Part shown: positions 1-8,135 of the stretch, piece by piece
Layout: every line of letters starts with the position of its first letter
Numbering within the stretch: the stretch's first letter is position 1
Assembly: GCA_965198495.1 (NCBI GenBank)
Contig: CBDAPL010000001.1
Location: 3,100,001 to 3,164,000, forward strand
DNA length: 64,000 bases
DNA from: RH-AL1 sp965198495
Lineage (GTDB): Bacteria; Pseudomonadota; Alphaproteobacteria; Rhizobiales; Beijerinckiaceae
Direction of reading: 5' to 3'
Notes under the pieces: model-generated
Databases searched by the model: none
The model's input: the letters and a program-made list of their open reading frames with translations, nothing else
What the model was told of the DNA's origin: nothing
Translations under genes and position numbers: made by a program

Positions 1-353
1 CGCAGATCACCTACCGTATGCGCTACCTCGTCGGCCTGTCGCCGACGCTGGTGCGCGACATGGTGCTGCTCGACCCCTACAATCCGCGCTCGGTCGCCTT
101 CCAGGTCGAAAGGCTCGCCGAACACCTCGCCAACCTGCCCCGGCTGAGCGAGGACGGCATGCTCGAGGTGCCGCGCCGGATGGTCCTGCAATTGTCGTCG
201 GATCTCGCGGCATCGGTTGCCGCCGACCTCGACCACAAGGCGATCCTCGCCTTCGAGAAACGCCTGCTCGCGCTCGCCGACGCGATCGGCGCCCGCTACT
301 TCCTGCACGGGCCGAACGCCGTGAAGGCCGACAAGAGCATGGGTCTCGCGTGA
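1..353 (+). CDS. Alpha-E domain protein (DUF403), 3' end only
   Basis: The reading frame is open from base 3 at the window edge, so this is the C-terminal part of a longer gene; an internal ATG at 18 is not the start. The visible ~116 residues are alpha-helical, with an LLLDPYNPRSVAFQVERL stretch (the aspartate-asparagine-proline-arginine motif) that recurs in alpha-E proteins. Alpha-E proteins are encoded with transglutaminase-fold peptidases and circularly permuted ATP-grasp enzymes in a predicted peptide-modifying system of unknown product. The transglutaminase gene following 58 bases downstream on the same strand fits that pairing; the ATP-grasp partner would lie upstream of the window. 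Assignment rests on motif and neighbour. Confidence 0.8.
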   Translation, partial: QITYRMRYLVGLSPTLVRDMVLLDPYNPRSVAFQVERLAEHLANLPRLSEDGMLEVPRRMVLQLSSDLAASVAADLDHKAILAFEKRLLALADAIGARYFLHGPNAVKADKSMGLA

Positions 354-411
354 GGCGGTCGAACGCCTTGTCCCGCCCGCGAGGGACGATGGTCCGCACG
401 ATGGCTCGCCC

Positions 412-1293
412 ATGATCTACGACATCAAGCACGTCACCACCTACGAGTACGGCTCGAAGGTCACCTATTCGAATTGCGCTCTGCGGCTGCTGCCACGCGA
501 CGAGCCCGGCCAGATCGTCTACGCCAGCGGCCTGGAGATCGTCCCCAAGCCGCAGCGCATGAGCGAGAGCACCTGCTTCTTCGGCAATCGCGTGACGTCG
601 ATGACGATCGAGACCGCGCACCGCAAGCTCGTCGTTTCGACGCGCACCTCGGTCGAGATCCGACGCGAGCCGGCGCCCGACGGCGAGGCCACCGATCCTT
701 GGGAGCAGGTGCGCGATGCCGCCTTCGCGGTGCCCTCGCTCGATCGCGACGCGCCCGCCCACTACCTGCACCCGAGTCGTTTCGTGCCGCACTATCAGCC
801 GGCGACGGACTATGCCCGCGAGAGCTTCACGCCGGGACGTCCGGTGCTCGCCGGCGCCAAGGCGCTGATGCACCGCATCCGCACGCAGTTTCGTTACGAT
901 CCGAAGGCGACGGTCGTCTCGACGCCGCTGTCCGAGGCCTTCCAGAAGCGCCACGGGGTCTGTCAGGACTTCGCGCACATCATGATCTCGGGGCTGCGCG
1001 GCCTCGGCCTGCCGGCCGCCTACGTGTCGGGGTACATCCGCACCATCCCGCCGCCGGGCAAAAAGCGGCTCGAGGGTGCCGACGCGACCCATGCCTGGGT
1101 CGCGGTGTGGTGCGGTCCGCGCGATGGCTGGATCGGCCTCGATCCGACCAACGACATCATGATCGGCGACGATCACATCATCCTCGCCAAGGGCCGCGAC
1201 TACGCCGACATCTCGCCGGTGGCCGGCATCATTCTCGGCTCGAAGGAGCAGGACGTCGACGTCAAGGTGGATGTGATTCCGCGCGGCGAGTGA
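412..1293 (+). CDS. Transglutaminase-like cysteine peptidase family protein
   Basis: A 293-residue protein with the bacterial transglutaminase-like N-terminal beta domain (it opens MIYDIKHVTTYEYGSKV) followed by the papain-like core. The catalytic triad is visible: Cys in GVCQDFAHI (about residue 184), His in THAWVAVW (about 228) and Asp in GLDPTND (about 246). No signal peptide is seen, so it probably acts in the cytoplasm. Family members are thought to be peptidases or amide-bond enzymes that work with alpha-E and ATP-grasp proteins, and the alpha-E gene lies directly upstream. The substrate is unknown. Full length compared with relatives. Confidence 0.88.
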   Translation: MIYDIKHVTTYEYGSKVTYSNCALRLLPRDEPGQIVYASGLEIVPKPQRMSESTCFFGNRVTSMTIETAHRKLVVSTRTSVEIRREPAPDGEATDPWEQVRDAAFAVPSLDRDAPAHYLHPSRFVPHYQPATDYARESFTPGRPVLAGAKALMHRIRTQFRYDPKATVVSTPLSEAFQKRHGVCQDFAHIMISGLRGLGLPAAYVSGYIRTIPPPGKKRLEGADATHAWVAVWCGPRDGWIGLDPTNDIMIGDDHIILAKGRDYADISPVAGIILGSKEQDVDVKVDVIPRGE

Positions 1294-1361
1294 CGGCGCG
1301 AACGATCGGCCGAACGCTTCGTTGTAAACCACGACGCCGACCCGTCACGGAGACGAGCCCG

Positions 1362-1697
1362 ATGCTGACCAGGACCGCGATCTACGAGGGCACCATCCAC
1401 GCCGGGCACGAGGAGGAGTTCTTCCACCGCGTGAAGAGCGAGCTGGAGCCGATGTGGCGCCGCTTCCCCAACGTCACGGCGGTGCGCGTCCAGCGCACGC
1501 GGCAAGCCGATCCGGACGCGCGGCCGATCGCGATGATCCTCGAGATGGACTTTCCCGACATGAAGGCGATCGAGGACTGCATGGCCTCGACGATCCGCCC
1601 CGAGTCCCACACGGCGACCGAGGCGGTGATGACGCTCTTCGAAGGGCGCTTCTACCACTTCGTGACGGAGGCGACCGTGCTGACGCCCACGCCCTAG
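1362..1697 (+). CDS. Small dimeric alpha/beta-barrel-type protein, function unknown
   Basis: A 111-residue soluble protein starting at the ATG preceded by a GAGACGAG purine-rich stretch; the longer open frame upstream overlaps the transglutaminase gene and has arginine-rich shadow composition. The pattern (YEGTIHAGHEEEFFHRV, then alternating beta strands and helices, ending in FEGRFYHFV) resembles the ferredoxin-like fold of antibiotic-biosynthesis-monooxygenase or stress-responsive A/B barrel proteins. No catalytic residue can be named. It ends 14 bases before the next gene, so the two are likely cotranscribed. Confidence 0.65.
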   Translation: MLTRTAIYEGTIHAGHEEEFFHRVKSELEPMWRRFPNVTAVRVQRTRQADPDARPIAMILEMDFPDMKAIEDCMASTIRPESHTATEAVMTLFEGRFYHFVTEATVLTPTP

Positions 1698-1711
1698 GGA
1701 GAGCGCGCCGC

Positions 1712-2125
1712 ATGCTGACGAAACCGATCCTCGCGGCCGCCGACGTGCGCGCGATGATGCTGGCCGCGCGTGCCGAGGCGGAGCGGCTCCGCCTCGAGAT
1801 CACCATCGCGATCGTCGACGAGGCGGGCGTGCTCCTCGCGCTGGAGCGACTCGACGGCGCGCGCCGGCACACTCCGGAAGCGGCGACGCTGAAAGCCCGC
1901 ACCGCCGCCGTCGTGCGGAGCTCCACCGCCGATCTCCAGGCGCAGGTACAGGCTGATGTCGCCCTGCTGTCGTTCCCCGGCCGCATGCCGCTCGCCGGCG
2001 GCATGCCGCTTGTCCACGACGGAATCGTGGTGGGCGGCGTGGGATCCTCCGGCGGCGAGCCGGCGCAGGACCAGCGCATCTGTGACGCTGCCATCGAGGC
2101 CCTTGCCGCTTCGTCGCGGTCCTAG
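1712..2125 (+). CDS. GlcG/HbpS-family heme-binding-like protein
   Basis: A 137-residue protein matching the GlcG/HbpS/PduO-C domain: an N-terminal helix rich in A/E/R, the strand ITIAIVDEAGVLLALERLDGA, and a C-terminal VGGVGSSGG glycine-rich turn followed by a final helix. Proteins of this family bind heme or cobalamin-like ligands or have unknown roles in glycolate and other operons. It sits 14 bases after the preceding barrel-type gene with a GGGAGAG site before the ATG. The ligand cannot be decided from sequence. Confidence 0.75.
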   Translation: MLTKPILAAADVRAMMLAARAEAERLRLEITIAIVDEAGVLLALERLDGARRHTPEAATLKARTAAVVRSSTADLQAQVQADVALLSFPGRMPLAGGMPLVHDGIVVGGVGSSGGEPAQDQRICDAAIEALAASSRS

Positions 2126-2253
2126 CGGAGGAATCGCTAACGACGCCGCGCGTGACGGCGGCAACCGGCCAAGCGCGGCGGCCGACTGCTCCTTGGCATG
2201 TTCCGCGACCAGCTTCGAAAAGGCGCTGAGCTCCAAGCCTGGAGCGACACGTT

Positions 2254-2269
2254 AAAGCTCGCAAGCTTT
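2254..2269. other. Small hairpin in the 2126-2409 intergenic stretch
   Basis: A perfect 6-bp inverted repeat (AAAGCT, loop CGCA, AGCTTT) in an otherwise featureless 284-base gap between the GlcG-like gene and the next small gene. It has no T-run, so calling it a terminator is weak. Nothing else recognisable was seen in the gap. Confidence 0.25.
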
Positions 2270-2409
2270 GATCGAGGCGCGGCCGACGAGTGAGGCAGTG
2301 TCGCGCGTGATCGCGATCTCGCGTTACCATCAAAAGCTAGAGTGCGACGGAATATCGCACCTTCGGTTTGGCAAAGATGGCGGTTTAACGATCAGCAGAG
2401 GAGACGACC

Positions 2410-2781
2410 ATGCGCGACGCGATGACCTCGGATTCAGCGGTCTTCGAACCGGAGGAAGTCAAGATCTTGGATGTCGCGTTTCACCTGGCGGCCAAACGCG
2501 TCGGCGCCAAGCTCGTCGGGCGACAAGACCAGGCCGAGGGGCTGGCGCGATTGGTCCACAACCTTGGTCGAAGCCGATTGCAGCTGAAGAAGCACTTGCG
2601 CAATACGGCGGACGCGCAGAGCCTCGCCAACGAGGCGGCGGAGGTGTTCAGCTACCTGGCCGAGGCACCGGCGGCTGTCGTCGAGGCAGGTCGCTCGCAT
2701 GGCAAAGTCAAACCGCGGCCGATGACGATCTTTCCAGCGGACTTGCGGATGCTGCCGAAGACGGCGCTTCAAAGCAGCTGA
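2410..2781 (+). CDS. Hypothetical protein, 123 aa
   Basis: An unrecognised soluble protein. The ATG is preceded by a strong AGAGGAG site 6 bases upstream. The sequence is mostly helical (PEEVKILDVAFHLAAKRVGAKL; RLVHNLGRSRLQLKKHLRN) with no cysteine, no membrane segment and no motif I can name. An opposite-strand frame overlaps almost completely, but it lacks a comparable ribosome site. Its neighbours give no functional hint. Confidence 0.5.
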   Translation: MRDAMTSDSAVFEPEEVKILDVAFHLAAKRVGAKLVGRQDQAEGLARLVHNLGRSRLQLKKHLRNTADAQSLANEAAEVFSYLAEAPAAVVEAGRSHGKVKPRPMTIFPADLRMLPKTALQSS

Positions 2782-2858
2782 AAGCTCTTCGAGGCGGGCG
2801 GCAGAACTTGCCCCTTACGACAAGGGTCCCGCACGTCTCGCGGGTCCGAGGCCAGCGG

Positions 2859-3530
2859 CTATTGTCGCCGGCCGATCCAAATCACATGTCGCGCCCCGCG
2901 TTTGCCGCCGTTGCCTCGGGCGCTCAACTCATCGACGACGAAGCCGGCTTTCCGCATTCGCGTGACGAAGCGCGGGTCGGGATTGGCGGACCAGACCGAG
3001 AGGATGCCGCCTTCGCGCAGGGCGAGACGCGCCGCGGCGAGCCCGCGCGCGCTGTACAGCGAACCGTTGCTTTCGCGGGACTGCCCGTTGGGGCCGTTGT
3101 CGACGTCGAGGAGGATCGCGTCATAACGCGCGGCTCGCTCGGCGATCTGAAGGCCGACATCGCCTTCGGCCAAAGTGACGCGCGGGTCATCGAGGCAGCC
3201 GGCGAACAGGGCTGCCATCGGCCCACGCGCCCAAGCCACCACGGCCGGCACAAGCTCGGCCACGACCACTTCGGCATCGGGACCGAGCGACGCAAGCGCC
3301 GCGCGCAAGGTGAACCCCATGCCGAGACCGCCGATCAGCAGCCTCGGATCGGGACGTCGGCGCAGCCGCTCGCACGTGCGTACCGCGAGCGCCTCCTCCG
3401 ATCCACTCAGGCGGGAGTTCATCAACTCGACCGGGCCAAGCATGATCGAGAACTCCGCACCACGCCGCATCAGGCGCAGCTCGCCGCCGCCCGGGATCGC
3501 CGCCGTATCGAAAAGACACCATGAAATCAC
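2859..3530 (-). CDS. Spermidine-synthase-like Rossmann-fold protein
   Basis: About 223 residues if started at the GTG at 3530 (VISWCLFDTAAIPGGGELRL); the open frame runs further upstream, but that part is arginine/histidine-rich and looks non-coding. The core has LLIGGLGMGFTLRAAL (AdoMet/dcAdoMet-type glycine-rich loop), VVVAELVPAVV with an acidic residue at the end of strand 2, and DAILLDVDNGP (strand 4). This is the polyamine-synthase/methyltransferase fold. Short spermidine-synthase-like proteins without the N-terminal beta domain are common in Hyphomicrobiales, and their substrate is unknown. No clear ribosome site precedes the GTG, so the start is uncertain. Confidence 0.75.
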   Translation of the reverse strand: MISWCLFDTAAIPGGGELRLMRRGAEFSIMLGPVELMNSRLSGSEEALAVRTCERLRRRPDPRLLIGGLGMGFTLRAALASLGPDAEVVVAELVPAVVAWARGPMAALFAGCLDDPRVTLAEGDVGLQIAERAARYDAILLDVDNGPNGQSRESNGSLYSARGLAAARLALREGGILSVWSANPDPRFVTRMRKAGFVVDELSARGNGGKRGARHVIWIGRRQ

Positions 3531-3731
3531 ACGTTTACTTCGCTGACATCCGATGAGTGCGAGCTGGAACGTGGCAAAAGCCATCCAAGCCGGCGGCGAT
3601 CGTACGATTGTTGGCAATCGCAACGAAATCGCCATGCGCGGGTCTCGCCGGGCGCGCCGCCTCGCACCACTTGTTGCACGCGGAGCGACCGTGCCGCGAT
3701 GATCGGCGCGGCGGCCGCGAGGAGGTGGAGC

Positions 3732-3806
3732 ATGGAAGGCATTATATATCTCGTCGGGCTCGTGGTGGTGGTGATGTTCGTCCTGTCGTTCCTCGGTTTG
3801 CGCTAG
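3732..3806 (+). CDS. 24-aa single-span membrane protein
   Basis: Starts at an ATG six bases after a consensus AGGAGG site (3720-3725) and encodes MEGIIYLVGLVVVVMFVLSF followed by LGLR: one hydrophobic helix with a basic C-terminus. Very short proteins of this type are conserved in alphaproteobacteria. The gene lies 10 bases upstream of a larger membrane protein gene on the same strand, suggesting a shared transcript. Function unknown. The perfect ribosome site and fully hydrophobic translation are the evidence. Confidence 0.65.
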   Translation: MEGIIYLVGLVVVVMFVLSFLGLR

Positions 3807-3816
3807 GAGACGCGAG

Positions 3817-4665
3817 ATGACGTTCACAACTAACGAGGCCCGCGTCGGCGGCGGCCATCTTGATAGCGCCTACGTCGATTGGGCGTCGATCATCGGTGGC
3901 GCGCTCGTCGCGGTCGCGATCTTCACCACGCTCATGGTATTCGGTTCGGCGGTCGGCTTGTCCCTGACATCGTCCGACCCGACGCAGGGCGTCTCCGCGA
4001 AGTTCGCCGCGATCGCCGTCGGCCTCTGGACCGCTTGGGTCGCCGCTTCGAGCTTCGCGGCTGGCGGGTTCATCACCGGGCTGCTCCGCCACCGTATCGC
4101 CGACGCCACCATCCGGGAAGTCGAGATGCGCGACGGCCTGCATGGGCTCATCGCCTGGGCCTTCGCCGCTCTGCTGTCGGCCTTGCTTCTCGCCTCCGCC
4201 ATCGGCACGCCGGCCGCGTCCGCCGCCAAGGAATCCGCGGCGACGACGCAACAGGTGCAAGTGACCAAGATGTTCCGCGGGGAGCATCAGCCCATCGATG
4301 AGAGCGTCAGGACCGATGCCGCCTCGTTGCTGAAGACGATCAGCGGACATCGTACGCTGGGGACCGACGACCGCCTCCTGCTGGCTCAGATGGTCAGCGG
4401 CCGCACGGGCCTCTCGAAGGCCGACGCCGAGGCGCGTGTGCAGATGGCGACGGATGACGTCCACGAGGCGGTCGATAGCGCGCGCAGAGGAACGGTGCTG
4501 GCGGCGTTCCTACTCGCCGTGGCCTTCGCGATCGGCGCCGGCGCGGCGTGGGTCGCGGCGGTGATGGGCGGCAGGCACCGTGACGATGGCGGTCTTCACA
4601 GCCCGATGACGAGTTGGGGTGAAGGCTGGCACCGCTTTGGCAGGAAAGGAACGACACATGGGTAG
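3817..4665 (+). CDS. Membrane protein of the type often annotated 'PhnA-like'
   Basis: A 282-residue integral membrane protein. It begins with a short polar head and YVDWASIIGGALVAVAIF, then further hydrophobic segments around residues 65-90 and 105-130, a polar alpha-helical middle (about 140-225) and a last helix (about 229-252) ending in a polar tail. The opening matches a family frequently labelled PhnA-like in Hyphomicrobiales, although no role in phosphonate use is shown. It is sandwiched between two tiny membrane proteins, with its 3' end overlapping the following gene by 8 bases. Function unknown; perhaps envelope stress. Confidence 0.75.
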   Translation: MTFTTNEARVGGGHLDSAYVDWASIIGGALVAVAIFTTLMVFGSAVGLSLTSSDPTQGVSAKFAAIAVGLWTAWVAASSFAAGGFITGLLRHRIADATIREVEMRDGLHGLIAWAFAALLSALLLASAIGTPAASAAKESAATTQQVQVTKMFRGEHQPIDESVRTDAASLLKTISGHRTLGTDDRLLLAQMVSGRTGLSKADAEARVQMATDDVHEAVDSARRGTVLAAFLLAVAFAIGAGAAWVAAVMGGRHRDDGGLHSPMTSWGEGWHRFGRKGTTHG

Positions 4666-4735
4666 AGGCATATTGTTCTGGATGCTCGGCATACCGCTGC
4701 CGATCATCCTGCTGCTGCTTCTGGTACACCACTAG
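4658..4735 (+). CDS. 25-aa single-span membrane protein
   Basis: The ATG lies inside the end of the preceding membrane protein gene, with GGAAAGGA about 8 bases upstream. The product is MGRGILFWMLGIPLPIILLL plus LLVHH: a single hydrophobic helix with two central prolines and a His-His end. Similar tiny proteins with a WxLGxPxPI core are widespread in proteobacteria. Translational coupling to the larger membrane protein is likely. Function unknown. Confidence 0.6.
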   Translation: MGRGILFWMLGIPLPIILLLLLVHH

Positions 4736-4783
4736 CGAACGCGGAGGCGGCGCGGGCCGCCGCCTCCTGCTCGATAGGCTGGA

Positions 4784-5425
4784 TCAGTAAACGGAGCCGA
4801 ACAGCGACTCGGATTGGCCGGCCCGGCCTGCCGGCTGGGCGCCGTAATCGGCACCGTAAGCGGGCCGCGCATAGTCCTGCCGCTCACGCGATTGACGATA
4901 ATCCTGAGCGGCATAGCCGCGATCATCGGGCGTGCCACCGCCGACGTAGCCATCGCCATCGGCCCGATCGTCCTGCCGCCGCGCCGACGTGGAGGCAATC
5001 ACCGCGTCCGAAGCGCCGATGATGTTCACCTCGGCGCCTTGATCCTTGACGAGGCCGAAGAGGATCTCGGCCTTGGCGACCGGCAGGCGCACGCAGCCGT
5101 GCGATGCCTTGTGGCCCCAGGGTGATTTGCCGAAGCCATGGATGGCGAAACCCGGCGCGAAGAAGATCGAGTCGGGCATATAGGCACCCTCGTACTCGTC
5201 GGAGTGGTGGTCCTTGTCCATCCACAGGACGCCGAACTTGCCGGCCGGCGTGTCGTAGCCCGGTTTGCCGGACGAGACCTTCCAGTCGAACACTTGATCC
5301 TTCGCCTCGACATGAATCGTCTGGCGATCGAGATCGACCGTGATGTGCACCTTGGCTTCGGCCAGGCCGGGGAACAGGGCGGTGCCGAACGAGGCGGCCG
5401 CGAGGACACGGGCGAGAGTGCGCAT
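4784..5425 (-). CDS. L,D-transpeptidase (YkuD family)
   Basis: A 213-residue periplasmic enzyme that forms 3-3 peptidoglycan crosslinks or attaches proteins to peptidoglycan. A signal peptide covers residues 1-24 (LFPGLAEA|KVHITVD). The YkuD domain spans about 25-140 with the catalytic motif HGFGKSPWGHKASHGCVRL, Cys in SHGCVRL. The C-terminal ~70 residues are low-complexity, rich in D, Y, Q, R and G, and probably disordered. It is a stand-alone gene convergent with the small membrane protein genes upstream. Confidence 0.92.
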   Translation of the reverse strand: MRTLARVLAAASFGTALFPGLAEAKVHITVDLDRQTIHVEAKDQVFDWKVSSGKPGYDTPAGKFGVLWMDKDHHSDEYEGAYMPDSIFFAPGFAIHGFGKSPWGHKASHGCVRLPVAKAEILFGLVKDQGAEVNIIGASDAVIASTSARRQDDRADGDGYVGGGTPDDRGYAAQDYRQSRERQDYARPAYGADYGAQPAGRAGQSESLFGSVY

Positions 5426-5497
5426 AGGTTTCGACGGCTCCGGGAGACTGAGCTTCTATAACGTAGATGCGGCCGATAAGGTCCAGCCTGCGCCGGC

Positions 5498-6031
5498 TCA
5501 GTAGATTGGTTTGAAGCTGAAGCTCGAGGGACCCATATAAGGGACGCCGATCGACGGTTGCGTGCTCGGCGCGGGCTGCGCGGCGGGCGATCGTCGTGCC
5601 GCCATCGGCCCCGTCGGCGCTTGCGCTTGAGCCATAGGCGGCTTGTTCGCGGCGACGGCAGCCGGTGCCGCTGTCCTGCTTACGGGAACGGCGGGCGCGG
5701 CCGCGTTGGCGACGCGTTTCTTTTTTGCGGACGCGACGTGCCTGCGCGCCCGTACCGCTCCTGGCGCCGTGGCGCCGGGCGCGGCCGCCGGCGGCACCTC
5801 GGCCTGGCGCGTTAGGGACGAGGCCGCAGGCTCGGGTGCGGTTTTGTCGGGCGCGGTTTTGTGGCCGAACAGGCCCAAGTCGCAAACAAGACCGCCGCAG
5901 CTCTGGCCCTCGGGTATGCTCGTGCTCTGCGCCGAGACAGGCGCGGCGAGCCCGGCGACCATCGCCGTTCCCAGCACGACCATGCCGAGCGTCGCCAAGG
6001 CCCGGCGCCGCCTCACGTCCCATCTCGTCAT
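5498..6031 (-). CDS. Alanine/proline-rich exported protein, hypothetical
   Basis: A 177-residue protein with an N-terminal signal (RRRRALATLGMVVLGTAMVA, cleavage near VSAQ, about residue 35). Two cysteines follow in GQSCGGLVCDLG. The rest is A/P/K-rich linker ending in GVPYMGPSSFSFKPIY. Small exported proteins of this low-complexity type are common in Hyphomicrobiales and have no assigned function. It follows the same strand as the L,D-transpeptidase, separated by about 70 bases, but joint action is only a guess. Confidence 0.6.
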   Translation of the reverse strand: MTRWDVRRRRALATLGMVVLGTAMVAGLAAPVSAQSTSIPEGQSCGGLVCDLGLFGHKTAPDKTAPEPAASSLTRQAEVPPAAAPGATAPGAVRARRHVASAKKKRVANAAAPAVPVSRTAAPAAVAANKPPMAQAQAPTGPMAARRSPAAQPAPSTQPSIGVPYMGPSSFSFKPIY

Positions 6032-6113
6032 GACTGGCCCATCGTTACGCTCCAGCGGATGACGGAGCGGCGCGCCAGCTTCGCCGGTTCGGGCGCATGC
6101 CGCAAGAGCGCGG

Positions 6114-6278
6114 CTACGCCCCGCGCAGAAGGATCACCACCAGGAGGATGACGAGGATCAGCCCGATGCCCCCCGAGCCGTAGCCGTAGGATCGCCCGAA
6201 GCCGGCATTGCCGCCGAACATGCCGTAGCCGCCGCCGCCGAGAAACAGGATGATGAGAATGATGAGGATGAGGGTCAT
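6114..6278 (-). CDS. DUF3309-like small membrane protein, 54 aa
   Basis: Two hydrophobic helices (MTLILIILIILFLG and IGLILVILLVVILL) joined by a Gly/Tyr-rich loop with YGYGSGGIG. This is the DUF3309 pattern of ~50-residue membrane proteins. The ATG at 6278 is preceded on its strand by a GAAGGACCTTAC purine stretch. It is divergent in sequence from the other tiny membrane proteins at 3.7-4.7 kb but of the same general kind. Function unknown. Confidence 0.7.
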   Translation of the reverse strand: MTLILIILIILFLGGGGYGMFGGNAGFGRSYGYGSGGIGLILVILLVVILLRGA

Positions 6279-6447
6279 GTAAGGTCCTTCCCGCCGGTGG
6301 CCGCGTCGCCTGCGCCCCGGATCGGCCGCATGCGCCTGAAGATTTCATCACGAAAACAAAGAAGCAATCCCAATCCGCGCCGGATGCTGTGGATGGAGCG
6401 GCGAGCCGCCATCGCGCCAGGCGCGGGCCGCGTGGCAAACGCCGCGC

Positions 6448-6720
6448 TCAGCCGTTCTTGAAGCGCTCGACGAAGAGGCTCTGCAGCACCAGGACGGCGC
6501 CGCCGAGCGTCCAGATCATGTAGGCGCTGTAGGCGAAGCCGTGCGAAATCGCCCCGCCCTGGCGCACCTCGGCGGTGGCCACCGCCCGCAGGGCGCCGGA
6601 GCGCGCGTCGGCGAGCAGCTTCTCGCAATAGGAGACGACCTCCGCCACCGGCTGCTCGCCCACCCCGCTCGATCCGCCGATGGTGACGACGTTGCTGGAT
6701 GTGGGCTGGGGATCGGGCAA
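6448..6720 (-). CDS. Hypothetical protein with one C-terminal membrane segment
   Basis: A 90-residue protein: a polar N-terminus (PDPQPTSSNVVTIGGSSGVG), a helix with one cysteine (VVSYCEKLLADARSG) and a likely membrane helix near the C-terminus (AYMIWTLGGAVLVLQSLFVE). It follows the iron-uptake operon on the same strand after 171 bases but does not resemble FtrD or any iron protein. Not recognised. Confidence 0.55.
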   Translation of the reverse strand: MPDPQPTSSNVVTIGGSSGVGEQPVAEVVSYCEKLLADARSGALRAVATAEVRQGGAISHGFAYSAYMIWTLGGAVLVLQSLFVERFKNG

Positions 6721-6891
6721 GGCGTGCTCCGGGTAAAGGTTCGGGAGCGTAGGCTTGCAAGATCTGTGACGGCGGCGGGGCCGCTGTGTCGACGCGCCTC
6801 ATCTCAGGGCGGCGCCCTGCCGGCATCGCGGCCGCGCTAACGCGCTGGTGGGTGCGCCGCGGACGGAACCTCTGGGCCAGAAAGCTTCAGG

Positions 6892-7725
6892 CTAGGCGAG
6901 TTCCTTGCGGCCGATCCCGCCGGTTTGCGCCGAGACGACCTGCATCAGCAGCACCATGCCAAGCACCACGCCCGCGTAAGCGACAAGCTCCAGGCCGGTC
7001 GGACGGTCGATGTAGCCGATGAGGGTGTGCAGCACCTGTCCCAAGAGGCTCCCCTGCGAGAGGATGCCGGAGGTGTCCCATAGGGGATTGGACCACGTCT
7101 GCAGCCAGCCGCCCTGTTGCAGGAAGTCGATCGCCTGCGCGGCGAGACCCGCGCCGAGCAGGGTGATGAGCGCGGTCAGGGTGCGGAAAAGGTGCTTGAG
7201 CGGGATGGCGATCAGACCACGGTAGAGCGCGGCCGAGACCAAAGCGCCGGCGAGGATGCCGAACGCGCCGCCGATCATGATATCGCGCGCGGTCGCGGCC
7301 CCGCCGGCGACGACGCCATAGAGGAAGAGGACCACCTCCGACCCCTCGCGCAGCACCGCGACGCCGCAGACCACGGCGAGTGCCGTCAAAGGGCGCCGCC
7401 CTTCGAAGACGTCGCGACCCACGCGCTTCAGCTCGCGGGCGAGTTCGCGGCCATGGGTCGCCATCCAGACGTTGTGCCAGCACAGCATCGCCACCGCGAC
7501 GAGGAGCACCGCGGCGTTCAACATCTCCTGTCCGGAGCCTTGGAACATGCCGGCGATGCGACCGGCGAAGACGGCGACGACGCAGGCGCCCAGCACGCCG
7601 CCCAACAGGCCCAGGCTGATCCAGGCACCGCGCCCCTTGAGGCCGCGCGTCGCCGCCAGAACGACGCCGACCACCAGCCCGGCTTCGAGCACCTCGCGGA
7701 AGACGATGATGAGCGCTGCGAGCAT
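6892..7725 (-). CDS. ftrC: FTR1-family iron permease (FtrC-like)
   Basis: A 277-residue polytopic inner-membrane permease of the oxidase-dependent ferric/ferrous iron transporter family. The two family motifs are present: REVLE near residue 10, inside the first membrane helix, and REGSE near residue 107. About seven hydrophobic segments are seen. It begins 5 bases after the cupredoxin gene, which itself overlaps the P19 gene, giving P19-cupredoxin-FTR1 order as in Brucella/Bordetella ftrABC. Predicted to move iron delivered by the two periplasmic proteins. No ferredoxin-type ftrD gene follows. Confidence 0.9.
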   Translation of the reverse strand: MLAALIIVFREVLEAGLVVGVVLAATRGLKGRGAWISLGLLGGVLGACVVAVFAGRIAGMFQGSGQEMLNAAVLLVAVAMLCWHNVWMATHGRELARELKRVGRDVFEGRRPLTALAVVCGVAVLREGSEVVLFLYGVVAGGAATARDIMIGGAFGILAGALVSAALYRGLIAIPLKHLFRTLTALITLLGAGLAAQAIDFLQQGGWLQTWSNPLWDTSGILSQGSLLGQVLHTLIGYIDRPTGLELVAYAGVVLGMVLLMQVVSAQTGGIGRKELA

Positions 7726-7730
7726 GATCG

Positions 7731-8135
7731 TTACTCCGCGACGACCACGCCCTGCGCGGTGTCGGAATGGAATTCGCCGGTGAACGGGTAGCGCCCCGGG
7801 TCGAGTTCGTGCAGCCGGACCACGCCTTCCGTGCCGCCGCCGATGACCTTCTCGATCTTGAGGGCGGTCGAGTCGAACTCGTCGGCTGTCGCGTCCTGGT
7901 TCTTGACCAGGAGCTGGCCGCGCTTGCCCGCCTTCACGTGGATCTCCGCCGGTGTGAACCGATGGTCCTTCAGCACGACCTCGACCTGACCGGCCGCGTT
8001 GATCGGCGACAGCTCGTCAGCGAGCGCGGCCTGCGACAGCGCCGCCGCGACGGCGAGCAGGCCGAGGCGGACCACCAGGGTAGCGCGTGCGGGCGCCCGG
8101 CCGACGATCGCGCGACGTGCCGATCCCACGGTCAT
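7731..8135 (-). CDS. ftrB: Periplasmic cupredoxin-fold protein of iron uptake (FtrB-like)
   Basis: A 134-residue protein whose ATG overlaps the stop of the P19 gene (ATGA). A signal peptide ends near ALADE (residue 40). The domain carries the short cupredoxin signature of the family: HRFTPAEIHVKAGKRGQLLV, EFDSTALKIEKV and GRYPFTGEFHSDTAQG. The blue-copper cysteine is absent, as usual in this subgroup. In FtrABCD systems this protein is proposed to assist or oxidise iron passed between P19 and the permease. The start was taken at the overlap, since the longer frame runs through the P19 gene. Confidence 0.88.
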   Translation of the reverse strand: MTVGSARRAIVGRAPARATLVVRLGLLAVAAALSQAALADELSPINAAGQVEVVLKDHRFTPAEIHVKAGKRGQLLVKNQDATADEFDSTALKIEKVIGGGTEGVVRLHELDPGRYPFTGEFHSDTAQGVVVAE

